Source of the DNA: JABSOG01 sp041583135 | GTDB lineage: Bacteria > Pseudomonadota > Gammaproteobacteria > Enterobacterales > Alteromonadaceae | Direction of reading: 5' to 3' | Length of the DNA: 55,451 bases | NCBI GenBank assembly: GCA_041583135.1 | Contig: JBFHGJ010000030.1 | Coordinates: forward strand, 1-55,451 | Part shown: positions 25,338 through 34,126 of the stretch, in pieces | How positions within the stretch are numbered: position 1 is the stretch's first letter | Layout of the letters: the number at the start of each line of letters is the position of its first letter | Program-made: the position numbers and the translations under genes | Notes under the pieces: model-generated | What the model saw: only the letters and a program-made list of their open reading frames with translations | What the model was told of the DNA's origin: nothing | Database searches by the model: none

Positions 25338-27956
25338 ATGACCGCACAGTCAAATCAGCCTCAGGCTAAATACCTTAAAGATTACCAAGCGCCACATTAT
25401 ACCTTTGAATCTGTAGACTTAACCTTTGACTTATGTGGAGATAAGACCACAGTTGAAGCGCTTATCAAGGTACTTAGAGTCGGTGGCCAAGAAGCGCCGT
25501 TGGTACTCGATGGTCATCAATTGTGTTTAGATTACATTGCTATCGATGAAGTGCCGCTGGCTCAAGAAAGTTACAAGGCAACAGCAGACGAGTTAACTAT
25601 ATTTGCACCTCCTGCCAGTTTTACATTGCACACCAAGGTCACGATTGACCCTGTGAATAACACGTCGTTAGAGGGGCTATACAAAACTGATGGCGCTTTT
25701 TGTACTCAGTGTGAGGCAGAAGGGTTCAGAGCGATAACCTACTTTTTGGACCGTCCTGATGTGTTGTGTAAGTATCGCACTAAAATTATCGGCGATAAGG
25801 CGACGATGCCCTATATGTTGTCTAACGGCAACAAGATAGACCAAGGCGAATCGCTCGACGGTAAGCATTGGGTATTGTGGGAAGATCCATTTAATAAACC
25901 CAGTTATTTGTTTGCCTTGGTGGCCGGTGATTTTGACGTACTCAAAGATACCTTTACCACAATGTCAGGACGCGAAGTTAAATTAGAACTATATGTCGAT
26001 AAAGGCAACTTGGATAAAGGCGAGCATGCTATGGTGTCGCTTAAAAAAGCGATGAAGTGGGATGAAGATACCTTTGGCCTTGAGTATGATCTCGATATCT
26101 ACATGGTGGTTGCAGTAGACTTTTTCAATATGGGCGCGATGGAAAACAAGGGCTTGAACGTGTTTAACTCAAAATGCGTTTTGGCTAAGCCAGAAACTGC
26201 TACCGACAGAGATTTTCATGCCATCGAGTCGATAATTGGCCATGAATACTTTCACAACTGGACCGGCAACCGTGTCACCTGTCGTGATTGGTTTCAGTTG
26301 AGCTTAAAAGAGGGATTGACGGTCTTTCGTGATCAACAATTCAGCGCCGATATGGGTTCTGATGTGGTCAATCGTATCGATGCGGTTAAAGTCATTCGCA
26401 CCATGCAGTTTGCCGAAGATGCGGGGCCTATGGCTCATCCAATTCGCCCTGAGAAAGTCATCGAAATGAATAATTTCTATACGGTAACCGTGTATGACAA
26501 AGGCGCCGAAGTGATCCGTATGATGCACTCGTTGCTTGGCGTGGACAACTTCCGTAAGGGTATGGATTTATATTTTGAACGTCATGACGGCACGGCTGTG
26601 ACCTGTGATGATTTTGTCGCAGCGATGGAAGATGCCAGCGGAGTCGATTTGACGCAGTTCAGACGCTGGTATGGTCAGTCTGGTACACCACAGCTGAAGG
26701 TGACGACGCAATATGATGAGGCAGCGCAAAGCTACACCATTGATATCGTGCAAATCAATCCGCAAACCGCCGATAAACAAGACAAACTGCCGCTGCATAT
26801 TCCATTTGATGTGGAATTGCTAGACAACGCCGGCAATCGTATTGTACTGAAGGTAGACGGTAAGCCAGTTGGCTCGATGCTGGAAGTGCGCGAACAACAC
26901 AATCGCTTTGTGTTTAGCGACGTGGCACAAAAGCCTGTACCGGTGCTGTTACGTAATTTCTCCGCGCCGGTTAAACTGGATTATCAATACGGCGATGATG
27001 AACTGCTGCATATTATTGCCCATGCCGATGATGACTTTAGTCGTTGGGACGCATCGCAAACGCTGTATTTGAACAAGGTTAAAAACTATCTTGGTAACCC
27101 TGATAAGTTTGCATTGGGCGCGACGTTTATCGACGTTTACAAAGGTCTAATCAGACACGAGGGGCTGGATAAGGCGTTGATTGCCGAGTTGATAACGGTG
27201 CCAGCGTTTGAAACCATTGCCGGTAATTTCGATAACATCAATATTGACGGCATCAATGACGCCCTTGAGCACATTGCCAATGCGCTAGCCAACGCGTTAA
27301 GCGATGAGTTGTCGATTTGCTATAAGGATAATCTTGCCCAGCGCTACGATGGTTCGCAGCAAGCGGTAGCACAAAGAGGCTTGAAAAACGCCTGCTTGGC
27401 GCTGCTCGCGCGAGTCGATAATGACAGTATCGATACTCTGATTGAGCATCAGTACAACACTGCCGATAATATGACTGATGCGTTGGCGGCGGTAGGTGCT
27501 TGTATCGGCGCAGGCCGCCCACTGTTCTACAAGCTGATGAACCAGTTCGAACAAAAATGGTCTTCAGATGTGTTGGTTATGGATAAGTGGTTGGCGTTGC
27601 AAGGTCGCTGGCAGGGTGAAGATGTGTTTGATACGATTGAAAAGCTTTATCAACACAAAGTGTTCAATCTCAATAATCCAAACCGGGTTAGGGCATTGTT
27701 TGTGAGCTTTTCTCAAGGGAATTCAAAGCAGTTCCATCATATTTCCGGCCGGGGCTATGAGTGTCTAACGGACCTACTGATCAAACTCAACAGCATCAAT
27801 CCGCAGATCGCGGCGCGTTTGATCACGCCATTGTTGGCCTATCAACGTTTTGACGTTGCCAGACAGCGACTGGTGAAAAAACAACTGCAACGTTTGGCAG
27901 ATTTGGATAATTTGTCGAAAGATCTGTACGAAAAGGTTAATCAATCTTTGAGCTGA
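25338..27956 (+). CDS. pepN: Aminopeptidase N
   Basis: Zinc metallopeptidase of family M1 that removes N-terminal residues from peptides in the cytoplasm. The 872-residue protein has the exopeptidase motif GAMENKGLNVF (about 268), the zinc site HEYFHNWTGNR with the distal Glu in LSLKEGLTVF, and the catalytic Tyr region NFYTVTVYDKGAE. Domain order is beta N-terminal domain, catalytic domain, beta sandwich and C-terminal helical domain, as in E. coli PepN (870 residues). AAGGAA lies before the ATG. Confidence 0.97.
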   Translation: MTAQSNQPQAKYLKDYQAPHYTFESVDLTFDLCGDKTTVEALIKVLRVGGQEAPLVLDGHQLCLDYIAIDEVPLAQESYKATADELTIFAPPASFTLHTKVTIDPVNNTSLEGLYKTDGAFCTQCEAEGFRAITYFLDRPDVLCKYRTKIIGDKATMPYMLSNGNKIDQGESLDGKHWVLWEDPFNKPSYLFALVAGDFDVLKDTFTTMSGREVKLELYVDKGNLDKGEHAMVSLKKAMKWDEDTFGLEYDLDIYMVVAVDFFNMGAMENKGLNVFNSKCVLAKPETATDRDFHAIESIIGHEYFHNWTGNRVTCRDWFQLSLKEGLTVFRDQQFSADMGSDVVNRIDAVKVIRTMQFAEDAGPMAHPIRPEKVIEMNNFYTVTVYDKGAEVIRMMHSLLGVDNFRKGMDLYFERHDGTAVTCDDFVAAMEDASGVDLTQFRRWYGQSGTPQLKVTTQYDEAAQSYTIDIVQINPQTADKQDKLPLHIPFDVELLDNAGNRIVLKVDGKPVGSMLEVREQHNRFVFSDVAQKPVPVLLRNFSAPVKLDYQYGDDELLHIIAHADDDFSRWDASQTLYLNKVKNYLGNPDKFALGATFIDVYKGLIRHEGLDKALIAELITVPAFETIAGNFDNINIDGINDALEHIANALANALSDELSICYKDNLAQRYDGSQQAVAQRGLKNACLALLARVDNDSIDTLIEHQYNTADNMTDALAAVGACIGAGRPLFYKLMNQFEQKWSSDVLVMDKWLALQGRWQGEDVFDTIEKLYQHKVFNLNNPNRVRALFVSFSQGNSKQFHHISGRGYECLTDLLIKLNSINPQIAARLITPLLAYQRFDVARQRLVKKQLQRLADLDNLSKDLYEKVNQSLS

Positions 27957-27961
27957 TATAG

Positions 27962-28186
27962 ATGCACCAAGTCTATCATTTTTCTATGCATATGACGGTA
28001 GAACAATGCCAGGCTTTTTACGCAGGTGCCATCAAGTATGTGGTGGTAACCTGCGACGATGGCCGAACCATTCAATTACCGGTCGAAAGGCTGCGTCCTT
28101 ATGTGACGCAAGTCGGTATTCGAGGGCGATTTCGCCTCACGTTGGGGCCGAACAATAAGTTTATTTCATTGGAAAAGACCCATTAG
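27962..28186 (+). CDS. DUF2835 family protein
   Basis: A 74-residue basic protein resembling the DUF2835 family, small proteins found mostly in marine gammaproteobacteria. Typical features are the N-terminal YHFSMHMTVEQCQAFYAG, the middle VVTCDDGRTIQLPVERLRPYV and the C-terminal GRFRLTLGPNNKFISLE. Function is unknown; the mix of strands and basic residues resembles a nucleic-acid or protein binding small beta domain, but that is only inference. It follows pepN after 5 bases and precedes the sirtuin gene. Confidence 0.75.
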   Translation: MHQVYHFSMHMTVEQCQAFYAGAIKYVVVTCDDGRTIQLPVERLRPYVTQVGIRGRFRLTLGPNNKFISLEKTH

Positions 28187-28195
28187 GAGTTGCTG

Positions 28196-28885
28196 ATGAA
28201 CATTGTGGTGTTGACCGGCGCGGGAATATCGGCTGAATCTGGTATCAAGACTTTTCGCGGCAGCGACGGCTTGTGGGAAAATCATCGGGTTGAGGAGGTC
28301 GCGACACCTGAGGCTTTTGCCGTCAATCCCGAACTGGTCTATCGTTTTTACAATGAAAGACGAGCAAAGCTGTTGGCGCCCGAGATCAAGCCCAATGCTG
28401 CCCATATTGCTTTGGCTGAGTTTGCCAACAACAGCGGACATCAGGTCACTGTTGTGACGCAAAATATAGATGACCTGCACGAAAGAGCGGGCAGCGCTAC
28501 GGTCATTCATATGCATGGTGAGCTTTTAAAGGCGCGCTGTGTTCAATCTGGTGAAGTATTTGAAATACGAAGCGAGTTTGATGGTAATAGTCGCTGTCAA
28601 TGCTGTGCCGAGAGTCAGGCGATCCGACCTCATATCGTTTGGTTTGGCGAGATCCCTTTGTTCATGAATGAAATTGAATATGCGCTGACGCGGTGTGATC
28701 TGTTTATTTCCTTGGGCACATCCGGCAATGTTTATCCGGCAGCCGGCTTTGTTGCCTATGCCAAGTCGGTGGGCGCACGCACGGTAGAGGTCAACCTCGA
28801 GCCTTCTTCTACTAACGAACAATTTGATGAACACTATTATGGACCGGCAACGCAAGTCTTGCCGAGATTCTTAAATACCCTCTAA
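28196..28885 (+). CDS. cobB: NAD-dependent protein deacylase (sirtuin, CobB-like)
   Basis: Removes acetyl or succinyl groups from lysines using NAD. Sirtuin motifs in the 229-residue protein: GAGISAESGIKTFRG (NAD loop), TQNIDDLHERAGS, the catalytic His in IHMHGELLKARC, a zinc site with three visible cysteines (one in KARC, two in CQCC), and RPHIVWFGE and GTSGNVYPA. The Tyr/Arg pair in YRFYNERR fits the class III desuccinylase-type pocket. ATG 28196 has AGGAG 6 bases before it; the TTG at 28190 is unlikely. Confidence 0.93.
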   Translation: MNIVVLTGAGISAESGIKTFRGSDGLWENHRVEEVATPEAFAVNPELVYRFYNERRAKLLAPEIKPNAAHIALAEFANNSGHQVTVVTQNIDDLHERAGSATVIHMHGELLKARCVQSGEVFEIRSEFDGNSRCQCCAESQAIRPHIVWFGEIPLFMNEIEYALTRCDLFISLGTSGNVYPAAGFVAYAKSVGARTVEVNLEPSSTNEQFDEHYYGPATQVLPRFLNTL

Positions 28886-29174
28886 ACGGGATATTGGCGT
28901 CGTTAAAAATATCAAAATAATCGTCAATTTATTCGCCAAATCGTCATTATGGCTCTAAACTTCTAATAGTTGCTCCTTAAGCTTAAATGAATAAGCGGAT
29001 AAAAATCACTCAAGTTTTTTCAAGAAAAACCGTTAACCTACAGTAAGTAACCTCGATTCGAGGTTGATGCACCACCAGATGAAATAACAATAACCTCAGG
29101 CTGAGATCTTAAGCAGGCATATTTTTTGCTGTATGCAAATTGTTGCTAATCCTTTGTTGTAAATGAGGTTGACC
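28886..29174. other. Intergenic region with a perfect palindrome
   Basis: A 289-base spacer between cobB and yaeQ. It contains a perfect 17-base palindrome AACCTCGA-T-TCGAGGTT (29049-29065), which could bind a dimeric regulator or form a hairpin. No gene and no clear terminator for cobB are visible. The rest is A/T-rich. Confidence 0.5.
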
Positions 29175-29729
29175 ATGACTGATAAAAGTTCGATTTTCAA
29201 AGTACATATCGATATATCCAATATCGACCAACACCGCTACGACCATTTGAATTTTACTGTAGCACTTGGTAGACAGGAAACACTCGCACATATGGTCATG
29301 CGTCTAATCGCCTATGCAATGATTCCCGAAGACAACTTACTGTTTGGACAAAGCGGCAGTGGGGCGGTAGAGCCGGACGTTGCTGTTAAGGATTATGACG
29401 ACCATTACATTTATTGGGTCGATGCCGGTTTTCCGAGTATGAGTCGGGTGAAAAAGGCCAGTCATCAGGCTGATAACGTGCTTATTTTCAGCGTTGCTGG
29501 TAGTAGCTGGTTGGAAGACTATCAAAATGAACTGATGCAGTTCAAAAATGTGCATCTGGTACTGTTTCAACCGGAATTGATTGAGCAACTGGCAGCTGAG
29601 ATAGAGCGTAACGTCAACTGGTCGCTGGTGGTTGATGGTAATCGTTTAGGACTGAGTGATTCGCAGCAATTTTTCGAATCGAATATTACGCGATTGGAGC
29701 CTCGGGCCGATCACTGTATGGCGATTTGA
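29175..29729 (+). CDS. yaeQ: YaeQ family protein
   Basis: A 184-residue member of the YaeQ family, which has a PD-(D/E)XK nuclease-like fold; function is unsettled (E. coli YaeQ suppresses rfaH phenotypes). Recognisable segments: FKVHIDISNIDQHRYDHLNF, ETLAHMVMRLIAYA, GAVEPDVAVKDYD and WVDAGFPSMSRVKKASHQAD, carrying the family's acidic and lysine residues. I start at ATG 29175, with TGAGG 5-9 bases upstream; ATG 29163 would place the site too far away. It ends exactly where the convergent yfaE ends. Confidence 0.9.
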   Translation: MTDKSSIFKVHIDISNIDQHRYDHLNFTVALGRQETLAHMVMRLIAYAMIPEDNLLFGQSGSGAVEPDVAVKDYDDHYIYWVDAGFPSMSRVKKASHQADNVLIFSVAGSSWLEDYQNELMQFKNVHLVLFQPELIEQLAAEIERNVNWSLVVDGNRLGLSDSQQFFESNITRLEPRADHCMAI

Positions 29730-30035
29730 TCAAAAAGGATCAGCCAACTCCAAGTCAGTCAAAGGGACTGAGCAGCAGGTCAATATTTCACCGTCACGGA
29801 TACAGGCCATCGGGAAAATCGGATATTCTACCTCGCCCTTAATCAGCTTACAGCGGCAAGCGCCGCAATAACCTTCTAAACATTGATAGTGAACTTCAAT
29901 GCCTTGCGATTCTAAACAGGCAAGGGTACTTTTGTCGCGGCTGCCGTCAAAGGGTCTATCAAGCAGCCGTCCGTTGTAGTGAATGTGTTTTTTTTCAGGC
30001 TTAGAGCTCAAAATCGTCAAACTCGGATGAGTCAA
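29730..30035 (-). CDS. yfaE: 2Fe-2S ferredoxin for ribonucleotide reductase maintenance
   Basis: Plant-type ferredoxin that supplies electrons to rebuild the diferric-tyrosyl radical of NrdB. The cluster cysteines are in CLEGYCGACRCKL and the later CC of GEILTCCSVP, the YfaE pattern. The gene overlaps the end of nrdB. The start is unclear: no ATG is available, TTG 30035 is the longest option and a TTG at 30011 is also possible; homology to E. coli YfaE begins only around HIHYNGRL. The stop abuts the yaeQ stop with no base between. Confidence 0.88.
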   Translation of the reverse strand: MTHPSLTILSSKPEKKHIHYNGRLLDRPFDGSRDKSTLACLESQGIEVHYQCLEGYCGACRCKLIKGEVEYPIFPMACIRDGEILTCCSVPLTDLELADPF

Positions 30036-31131
30036 TTTCCGAATCGATTTGGCCTACCAGGTAGGAGCTGATCTCAGTTTCCTGCGGTGCAACCTGAACG
30101 TTGTCCGAACTCAAATAAGCATTCATCCAAGGCAATGGGTTACTCTTGACCTCGAATTGTGGTTGGTAGCCGATGGCTGTCATGCGCTGATTGGAAATAT
30201 ATTCAATGTACTGTTTTAAGATCTCGGCATTCATGCCGATCATTGAGCCGTCTTTAAACAGATAGTCCGCCCATTGCTTTTCCTGTTCTACCACTTCTAA
30301 AAACAGTTGTTTGCCTTGTTCGTGCAATTCAAGCGCAATTTCAGCCATTTCCGGGTCGTCTTTACCGGTTGCCCAGAGGTTTAAGATATGTTGCGTGCCG
30401 GTCAAATGAACTGCTTCGTCACGGGCGATCAGCTTGATGATCTTCGCGTTACCTTCAAGCAGTTCGCGCTCGGCGAAGGCAAAAGAACAAGCAAAAGACA
30501 CATAAAAGCGAATGGCTTCTAAGGCATTGGTCGAACAAATGGCAAGGTAAAGCGCTTTTTTGATCTCGCGTTTGTTGACGAGAATATGTTCGCCATTGAC
30601 TTCATACTCACCGTCGCCTTGAACTTGCCACAACTGAGTCATTTCAATTAAGCGATCAAAATAGGCAGTAATGGATGCTGCGCGCTTAATGATGTTTTCG
30701 TTAACGATAATGTCATCGAATACTGGGCTTGGATCATTAAACAAGTTACGCAAAATGTGGGTGTAGGAGCGTGAGTGAATGGTTTCACTGAAAGCCCAAG
30801 TCTCAATCCAGGTTTCCATCTCAGGCAATGACACGATCGGTAAAAAGCAAATGTTGACGCTGCGTGCTGCGATAGAGTCGAGCAAGGTTTGGTATTTTAA
30901 GTTAGAAATGAAGATGTGTTTTTCCGGCTCGCTTAACGATTGCCAGTCGGCGCGATCTTTAGAAATATCGACTTCCTCAGGACGCCAGAAAAACGATAAT
31001 TGCTTCTCGATCAGTTTTTCAAAAATAGGGTGCTTTTGCTGATCGTAACGGGCAACGTTTACGCTGTGGCCGAAAAACATCGGCTCTTTCAAAGGATCGT
31101 TTTTTACCTGGTTAAAAATGGAAAAACTCAT
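30001..31131 (-). CDS. nrdB: Ribonucleoside-diphosphate reductase 1, subunit beta
   Basis: Radical-generating subunit R2 of class Ia ribonucleotide reductase, which makes dNDPs for DNA synthesis. The 376-residue protein shows the helices with iron ligands (ETIHSRSYTHILRN, FACSFAFAERELLEG, ARDEAVHLTGTQH) and the C-terminal tail IDSEIDSSEFDDFEL, which docks into NrdA and carries the radical-transfer Tyr a little upstream (SSYLVGQ). It lies downstream of nrdA, after a hairpin-containing spacer, and overlaps yfaE. Confidence 0.98.
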   Translation of the reverse strand: MSFSIFNQVKNDPLKEPMFFGHSVNVARYDQQKHPIFEKLIEKQLSFFWRPEEVDISKDRADWQSLSEPEKHIFISNLKYQTLLDSIAARSVNICFLPIVSLPEMETWIETWAFSETIHSRSYTHILRNLFNDPSPVFDDIIVNENIIKRAASITAYFDRLIEMTQLWQVQGDGEYEVNGEHILVNKREIKKALYLAICSTNALEAIRFYVSFACSFAFAERELLEGNAKIIKLIARDEAVHLTGTQHILNLWATGKDDPEMAEIALELHEQGKQLFLEVVEQEKQWADYLFKDGSMIGMNAEILKQYIEYISNQRMTAIGYQPQFEVKSNPLPWMNAYLSSDNVQVAPQETEISSYLVGQIDSEIDSSEFDDFEL

Positions 31132-31190
31132 GTGTCTACCTAAAATTCCTGTTCACAGTGTCATTTATTTAATTGCTTTTATTCACCAAC

Positions 31191-31219
31191 AAGCCCAGCA
31201 AAGTGAAATTGCCGGGCTT
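31191..31219 (-). promoter_or_regulatory. Intercistronic hairpin nrdA/nrdB
   Basis: In the 110-base gap between nrdA and nrdB an imperfect inverted repeat AAGCCC-GC / GC-GGGCTT (31191-31199 with 31211-31219, one mismatch) is present, just after the nrdA stop in the direction of transcription. There is no good T-run, so partial termination or mRNA stabilisation is likely. Confidence 0.5.
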
Positions 31220-31241
31220 GCTTTAGCGTTATCGCATGCGC

Positions 31242-33515
31242 TTAAATTTTACAAGCGCCGCCTTCACAACCATCGTCCGCCTTGTCGTCATTTAAATCAT
31301 CGGCACCGTCACGGGTGTTATGATAATACAAGGTTTTAAGACCGTACTTATAAGCTGTCAGTAAGTCTTTGAGCATCAGCTTCATCGGTACCTTATTGCC
31401 TTCATACTTGGCAGGGTCATAGTTGGTGTTGGCTGAAATGGCTTGGTCTACAAACTTTTGCATGATGCCGACCAGTTGCAGGTATCCGTCATTGCTTGGG
31501 ATGGTCCACAACAATTCATAAGCATCTTTGAGTTGCTCATAGTCAGGCACCACCTGCTTCAAAATACCGTCTTTACTGGCTTTGATGCTGACATGACCAC
31601 GTGGCGGCTCAATACCATTGGTGGCATTGGAAATTTGCGATGAGGTCTCTGAAGGCATTAGGGCTGAGAGTGTTGAGTTACGCAAACCATGAGTCGTGAT
31701 GTCTTTGCGCAGTGCTTCCCAATCAAGGTGTAAAGGCTCAGAGCAGACGCTGTCGAGATCCTTTTTATAGGTGTCTATCGGTAAGATACCCTCGGCATAG
31801 GTGGTCTCGTTGAACTTTGGACAAGCACCAAACTCTTTGGCTAGGTTGTTTGACGCTTTGAGCAAGTAGTATTGAATGGCTTCGAAGGTTTTATGGGTCA
31901 AGCCATTGGCACTGCCATCTGAGTAACGTACGCCGTTTTTCGCCAAATAGTAGGCAAAGTTGATAACACCGATACCCAAAGTACGGCGGCCCATCGTCGC
32001 CTGATAGGCGGCTTTGATTGGGTAGTCTTGATAGTCAAGCAGGTTATCAAGGGCACGTACCGCCAAATCGGCTAAACCTTCGAGTTCATCTAAGCTATTG
32101 AGCGCACCTAAGTTGAAGGCTGACAAAGTACACAGGGCAATTTCGCCGTTCTCGTCGTGTACATCGTTCAGTGGTTTGGTCGGTAAGGCTATCTCTAAAC
32201 ACAGATTCGACTGTTTAACTGGCGCTAAGGCTGGGTTAAATGGGCTGTGAGTGTTACAGTGATCGACATTTTGCAGGTAAATACGGCCGGTGTTGGCGCG
32301 CTCTTGTGCAAACTGGCTAAACAATTCTAGTGCTTTGACACGTTTTTTGCGAATGGACTCGTCTTGCTCATATTTACTGTAAAGCGCTTCGAATTTATCT
32401 TGATCGGCAAAGAATGCGTCATATAGGCCAGGTACATCTGATGGGCTAAACAAGGTGATGTAATCGTCCTTTATAAGGCGCTGGTACATGGTTTTGTTAA
32501 ATTGCACGCCGTAGTCGAGGTGACGCACACGGTTTTCTTCTACACCACGGTTGTTTTTAAGCACCATCAAAGATTCGACTTCCATGTGCCACAATGGGTA
32601 GAACAATGTCGCCGCACCGCCGCGGACGCCACCTTGTGAACAGCTTTTCACTGCGGTCTGGAAATGTTTATAAAACGGCACACAGCCGGTGTGGAACGCT
32701 TCACCGTCGCGAATAGGGCTACCAAGGGCACGAATGTTACCGGCGTTGATACCGATACCGGCGCGTTGGCTGACATATTTTACGATAGCGCTTGAGGTGG
32801 CATTGATCGAGTCTAAGCTATCGTCACATTCGATCAATACACAAGAGCTGAATTGACGGGTTGGGGTGCGCACGCCCGACATAATTGGCGTTGGCAAAGA
32901 GATCTTAAAGGTCGAGATCGCATCGTAAAAACGATGAATGTAGTCTAAGCGAGTCTCTTTTGGATATTTGGCGAACAGACAAGCTGCTACCAAGATATAC
33001 AAAAACTGAGCGCTTTCATAAATCTCACCGCTGACGCGGTTTTGCACCAAGTATTTCCCCTCGAGCTGTTTGACTGCGGCGTAGCTGAAGTTTAAATCGC
33101 GGCTGTGGACGATAAAGCTGTTGAGTTGTTCGAATTCGTCATCGTTATAATCGTTGATGAGGTGGTGGTCATATTTACCCAGCTCGACCATTTTGACCAC
33201 GTGATCTTTAAGGTGAGGTGGCTCGAATTGACCGTATGCTTTCTTACGTAAATGAAACACCGCCAAGCGAGCGGCTAGATATTGATAATCAGGCGTTTCT
33301 TTAGAGATCAGATCGGCCGCAGCCTTGATGATCGTTTCGTGGATCTCTTCGGTTTTGATCCCGTCAAAAAACTGCAAATGAGATCGTAACGCAACTTGAG
33401 ATACCGACACATTGTCAAGGTCCTCTGCGGCCCATTGGATCACTCGGTGGATCTTATCGAGGTTAATCGCTTCTTGGCTGCCATCGCGTTTGGTGACTGA
33501 AAGGTTTTGATTCAT
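31242..33515 (-). CDS. nrdA: Ribonucleoside-diphosphate reductase 1, subunit alpha
   Basis: Catalytic and allosteric subunit R1 of class Ia ribonucleotide reductase. The 757-residue protein follows E. coli NrdA almost throughout: ATP-cone at the N-terminus (TKRDGSQEAINLDKIHR), active-site Cys in FSSCVLIE and SNLCLEIALP, radical Cys/Glu in the ALCTLSAFNLGA segment, and the C-terminal redox pair CEGGACKI. The presence of the N-terminal ATP-cone means dATP inhibition is expected. It heads the nrdA-nrdB-yfaE operon, behind a pair of NrdR boxes. Confidence 0.98.
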   Translation of the reverse strand: MNQNLSVTKRDGSQEAINLDKIHRVIQWAAEDLDNVSVSQVALRSHLQFFDGIKTEEIHETIIKAAADLISKETPDYQYLAARLAVFHLRKKAYGQFEPPHLKDHVVKMVELGKYDHHLINDYNDDEFEQLNSFIVHSRDLNFSYAAVKQLEGKYLVQNRVSGEIYESAQFLYILVAACLFAKYPKETRLDYIHRFYDAISTFKISLPTPIMSGVRTPTRQFSSCVLIECDDSLDSINATSSAIVKYVSQRAGIGINAGNIRALGSPIRDGEAFHTGCVPFYKHFQTAVKSCSQGGVRGGAATLFYPLWHMEVESLMVLKNNRGVEENRVRHLDYGVQFNKTMYQRLIKDDYITLFSPSDVPGLYDAFFADQDKFEALYSKYEQDESIRKKRVKALELFSQFAQERANTGRIYLQNVDHCNTHSPFNPALAPVKQSNLCLEIALPTKPLNDVHDENGEIALCTLSAFNLGALNSLDELEGLADLAVRALDNLLDYQDYPIKAAYQATMGRRTLGIGVINFAYYLAKNGVRYSDGSANGLTHKTFEAIQYYLLKASNNLAKEFGACPKFNETTYAEGILPIDTYKKDLDSVCSEPLHLDWEALRKDITTHGLRNSTLSALMPSETSSQISNATNGIEPPRGHVSIKASKDGILKQVVPDYEQLKDAYELLWTIPSNDGYLQLVGIMQKFVDQAISANTNYDPAKYEGNKVPMKLMLKDLLTAYKYGLKTLYYHNTRDGADDLNDDKADDGCEGGACKI

Positions 33516-33605
33516 TATCGACGCCTGTGTTTAATGCTTTTTGATTTTATGCGTAAATTCGGTTTGCTCGGTATGACTGGGTTCTTTACGACTATTTCCT
33601 TCATT

Positions 33606-33640
33606 TTAGACCTTGCTATGGCTGATTCAGCCAAGTCTAA
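33606..33640 (-). promoter_or_regulatory. Hairpin in the nrdA leader
   Basis: A two-part inverted repeat: outer arms TTAGAC/GTCTAA (33606-33611, 33635-33640) and inner perfect arms TGGCTGA/TCAGCCA (33619-33625, 33627-33633). It lies between the NrdR boxes and the nrdA start, about 90-125 bases before the ATG, so it would fold in the 5' untranslated RNA or act as a DNA operator. Confidence 0.45.
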
Positions 33641-33688
33641 ATTTACCCCTATCCCTCGGTCCCCTGGTAGGTCACAACACTGTCATGG

Positions 33689-33735
33689 ATACCATATATA
33701 GTTATACCGGGATTTTGACACACAAGATAAAGTGG
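33689..33735 (-). promoter_or_regulatory. Tandem NrdR boxes upstream of nrdA
   Basis: Two 16-base imperfect palindromes, ATACCATATATAGTTA (33689-33704) and ACACAAGATAAAGTGG (33720-33735), resemble the NrdR consensus ACAC-(A/T)-ATATAT-(A/T)-GTGT. Their starts are 31 bases apart, the spacing (about three helical turns) that NrdR, the ATP/dATP-sensing repressor of ribonucleotide reductase genes, needs. They lie about 175-220 bases before nrdA and probably overlap its promoter. The nrdR gene itself is not in the window. Confidence 0.75.
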
Positions 33736-34126
33736 AATTGAGCAACAATCAAGTTTGAAAACTTCAAAAAATCTTGACCTGTAAGTCAATGTTAGTAGCT
33801 ACTAACCAAGCATAATAACGCATGTTCGGTTTAAACAAAAAACAAGATTTTCATGCCAAAAAATAAATAAATTTTGATTGATTATTTTGTCAAAATACAC
33901 TTCATTTCGAACGTCTGTCAGATCTGATTATTTGATAAATTGTCAATGTTCTTGGTGGGAACAAATGCAATTTTTTTTCGTGTCAAATGGGCTCAGATCC
34001 GACTGCCAAAGTCTAGCACTTTATTGTGTGATCGTTAGGATCTTTTTTGCCGCTTCATGCAATAAAAGCAATGATCGTTTAAATGCCGTACGATATTCGC
34101 CGAGATTGGGATCACTGTTGCCGAGG
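33736..34126. other. A/T-rich spacer with no supported gene
   Basis: About 390 bases between the nrdA control region and the MBL-fold fragment. It is A/T-rich. The one open frame on the plus strand (about 33878-34156) has no Shine-Dalgarno, implausible composition and runs into the antisense of the neighbouring gene, so I do not call it. No terminator for the MBL fragment is evident. Confidence 0.5.
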
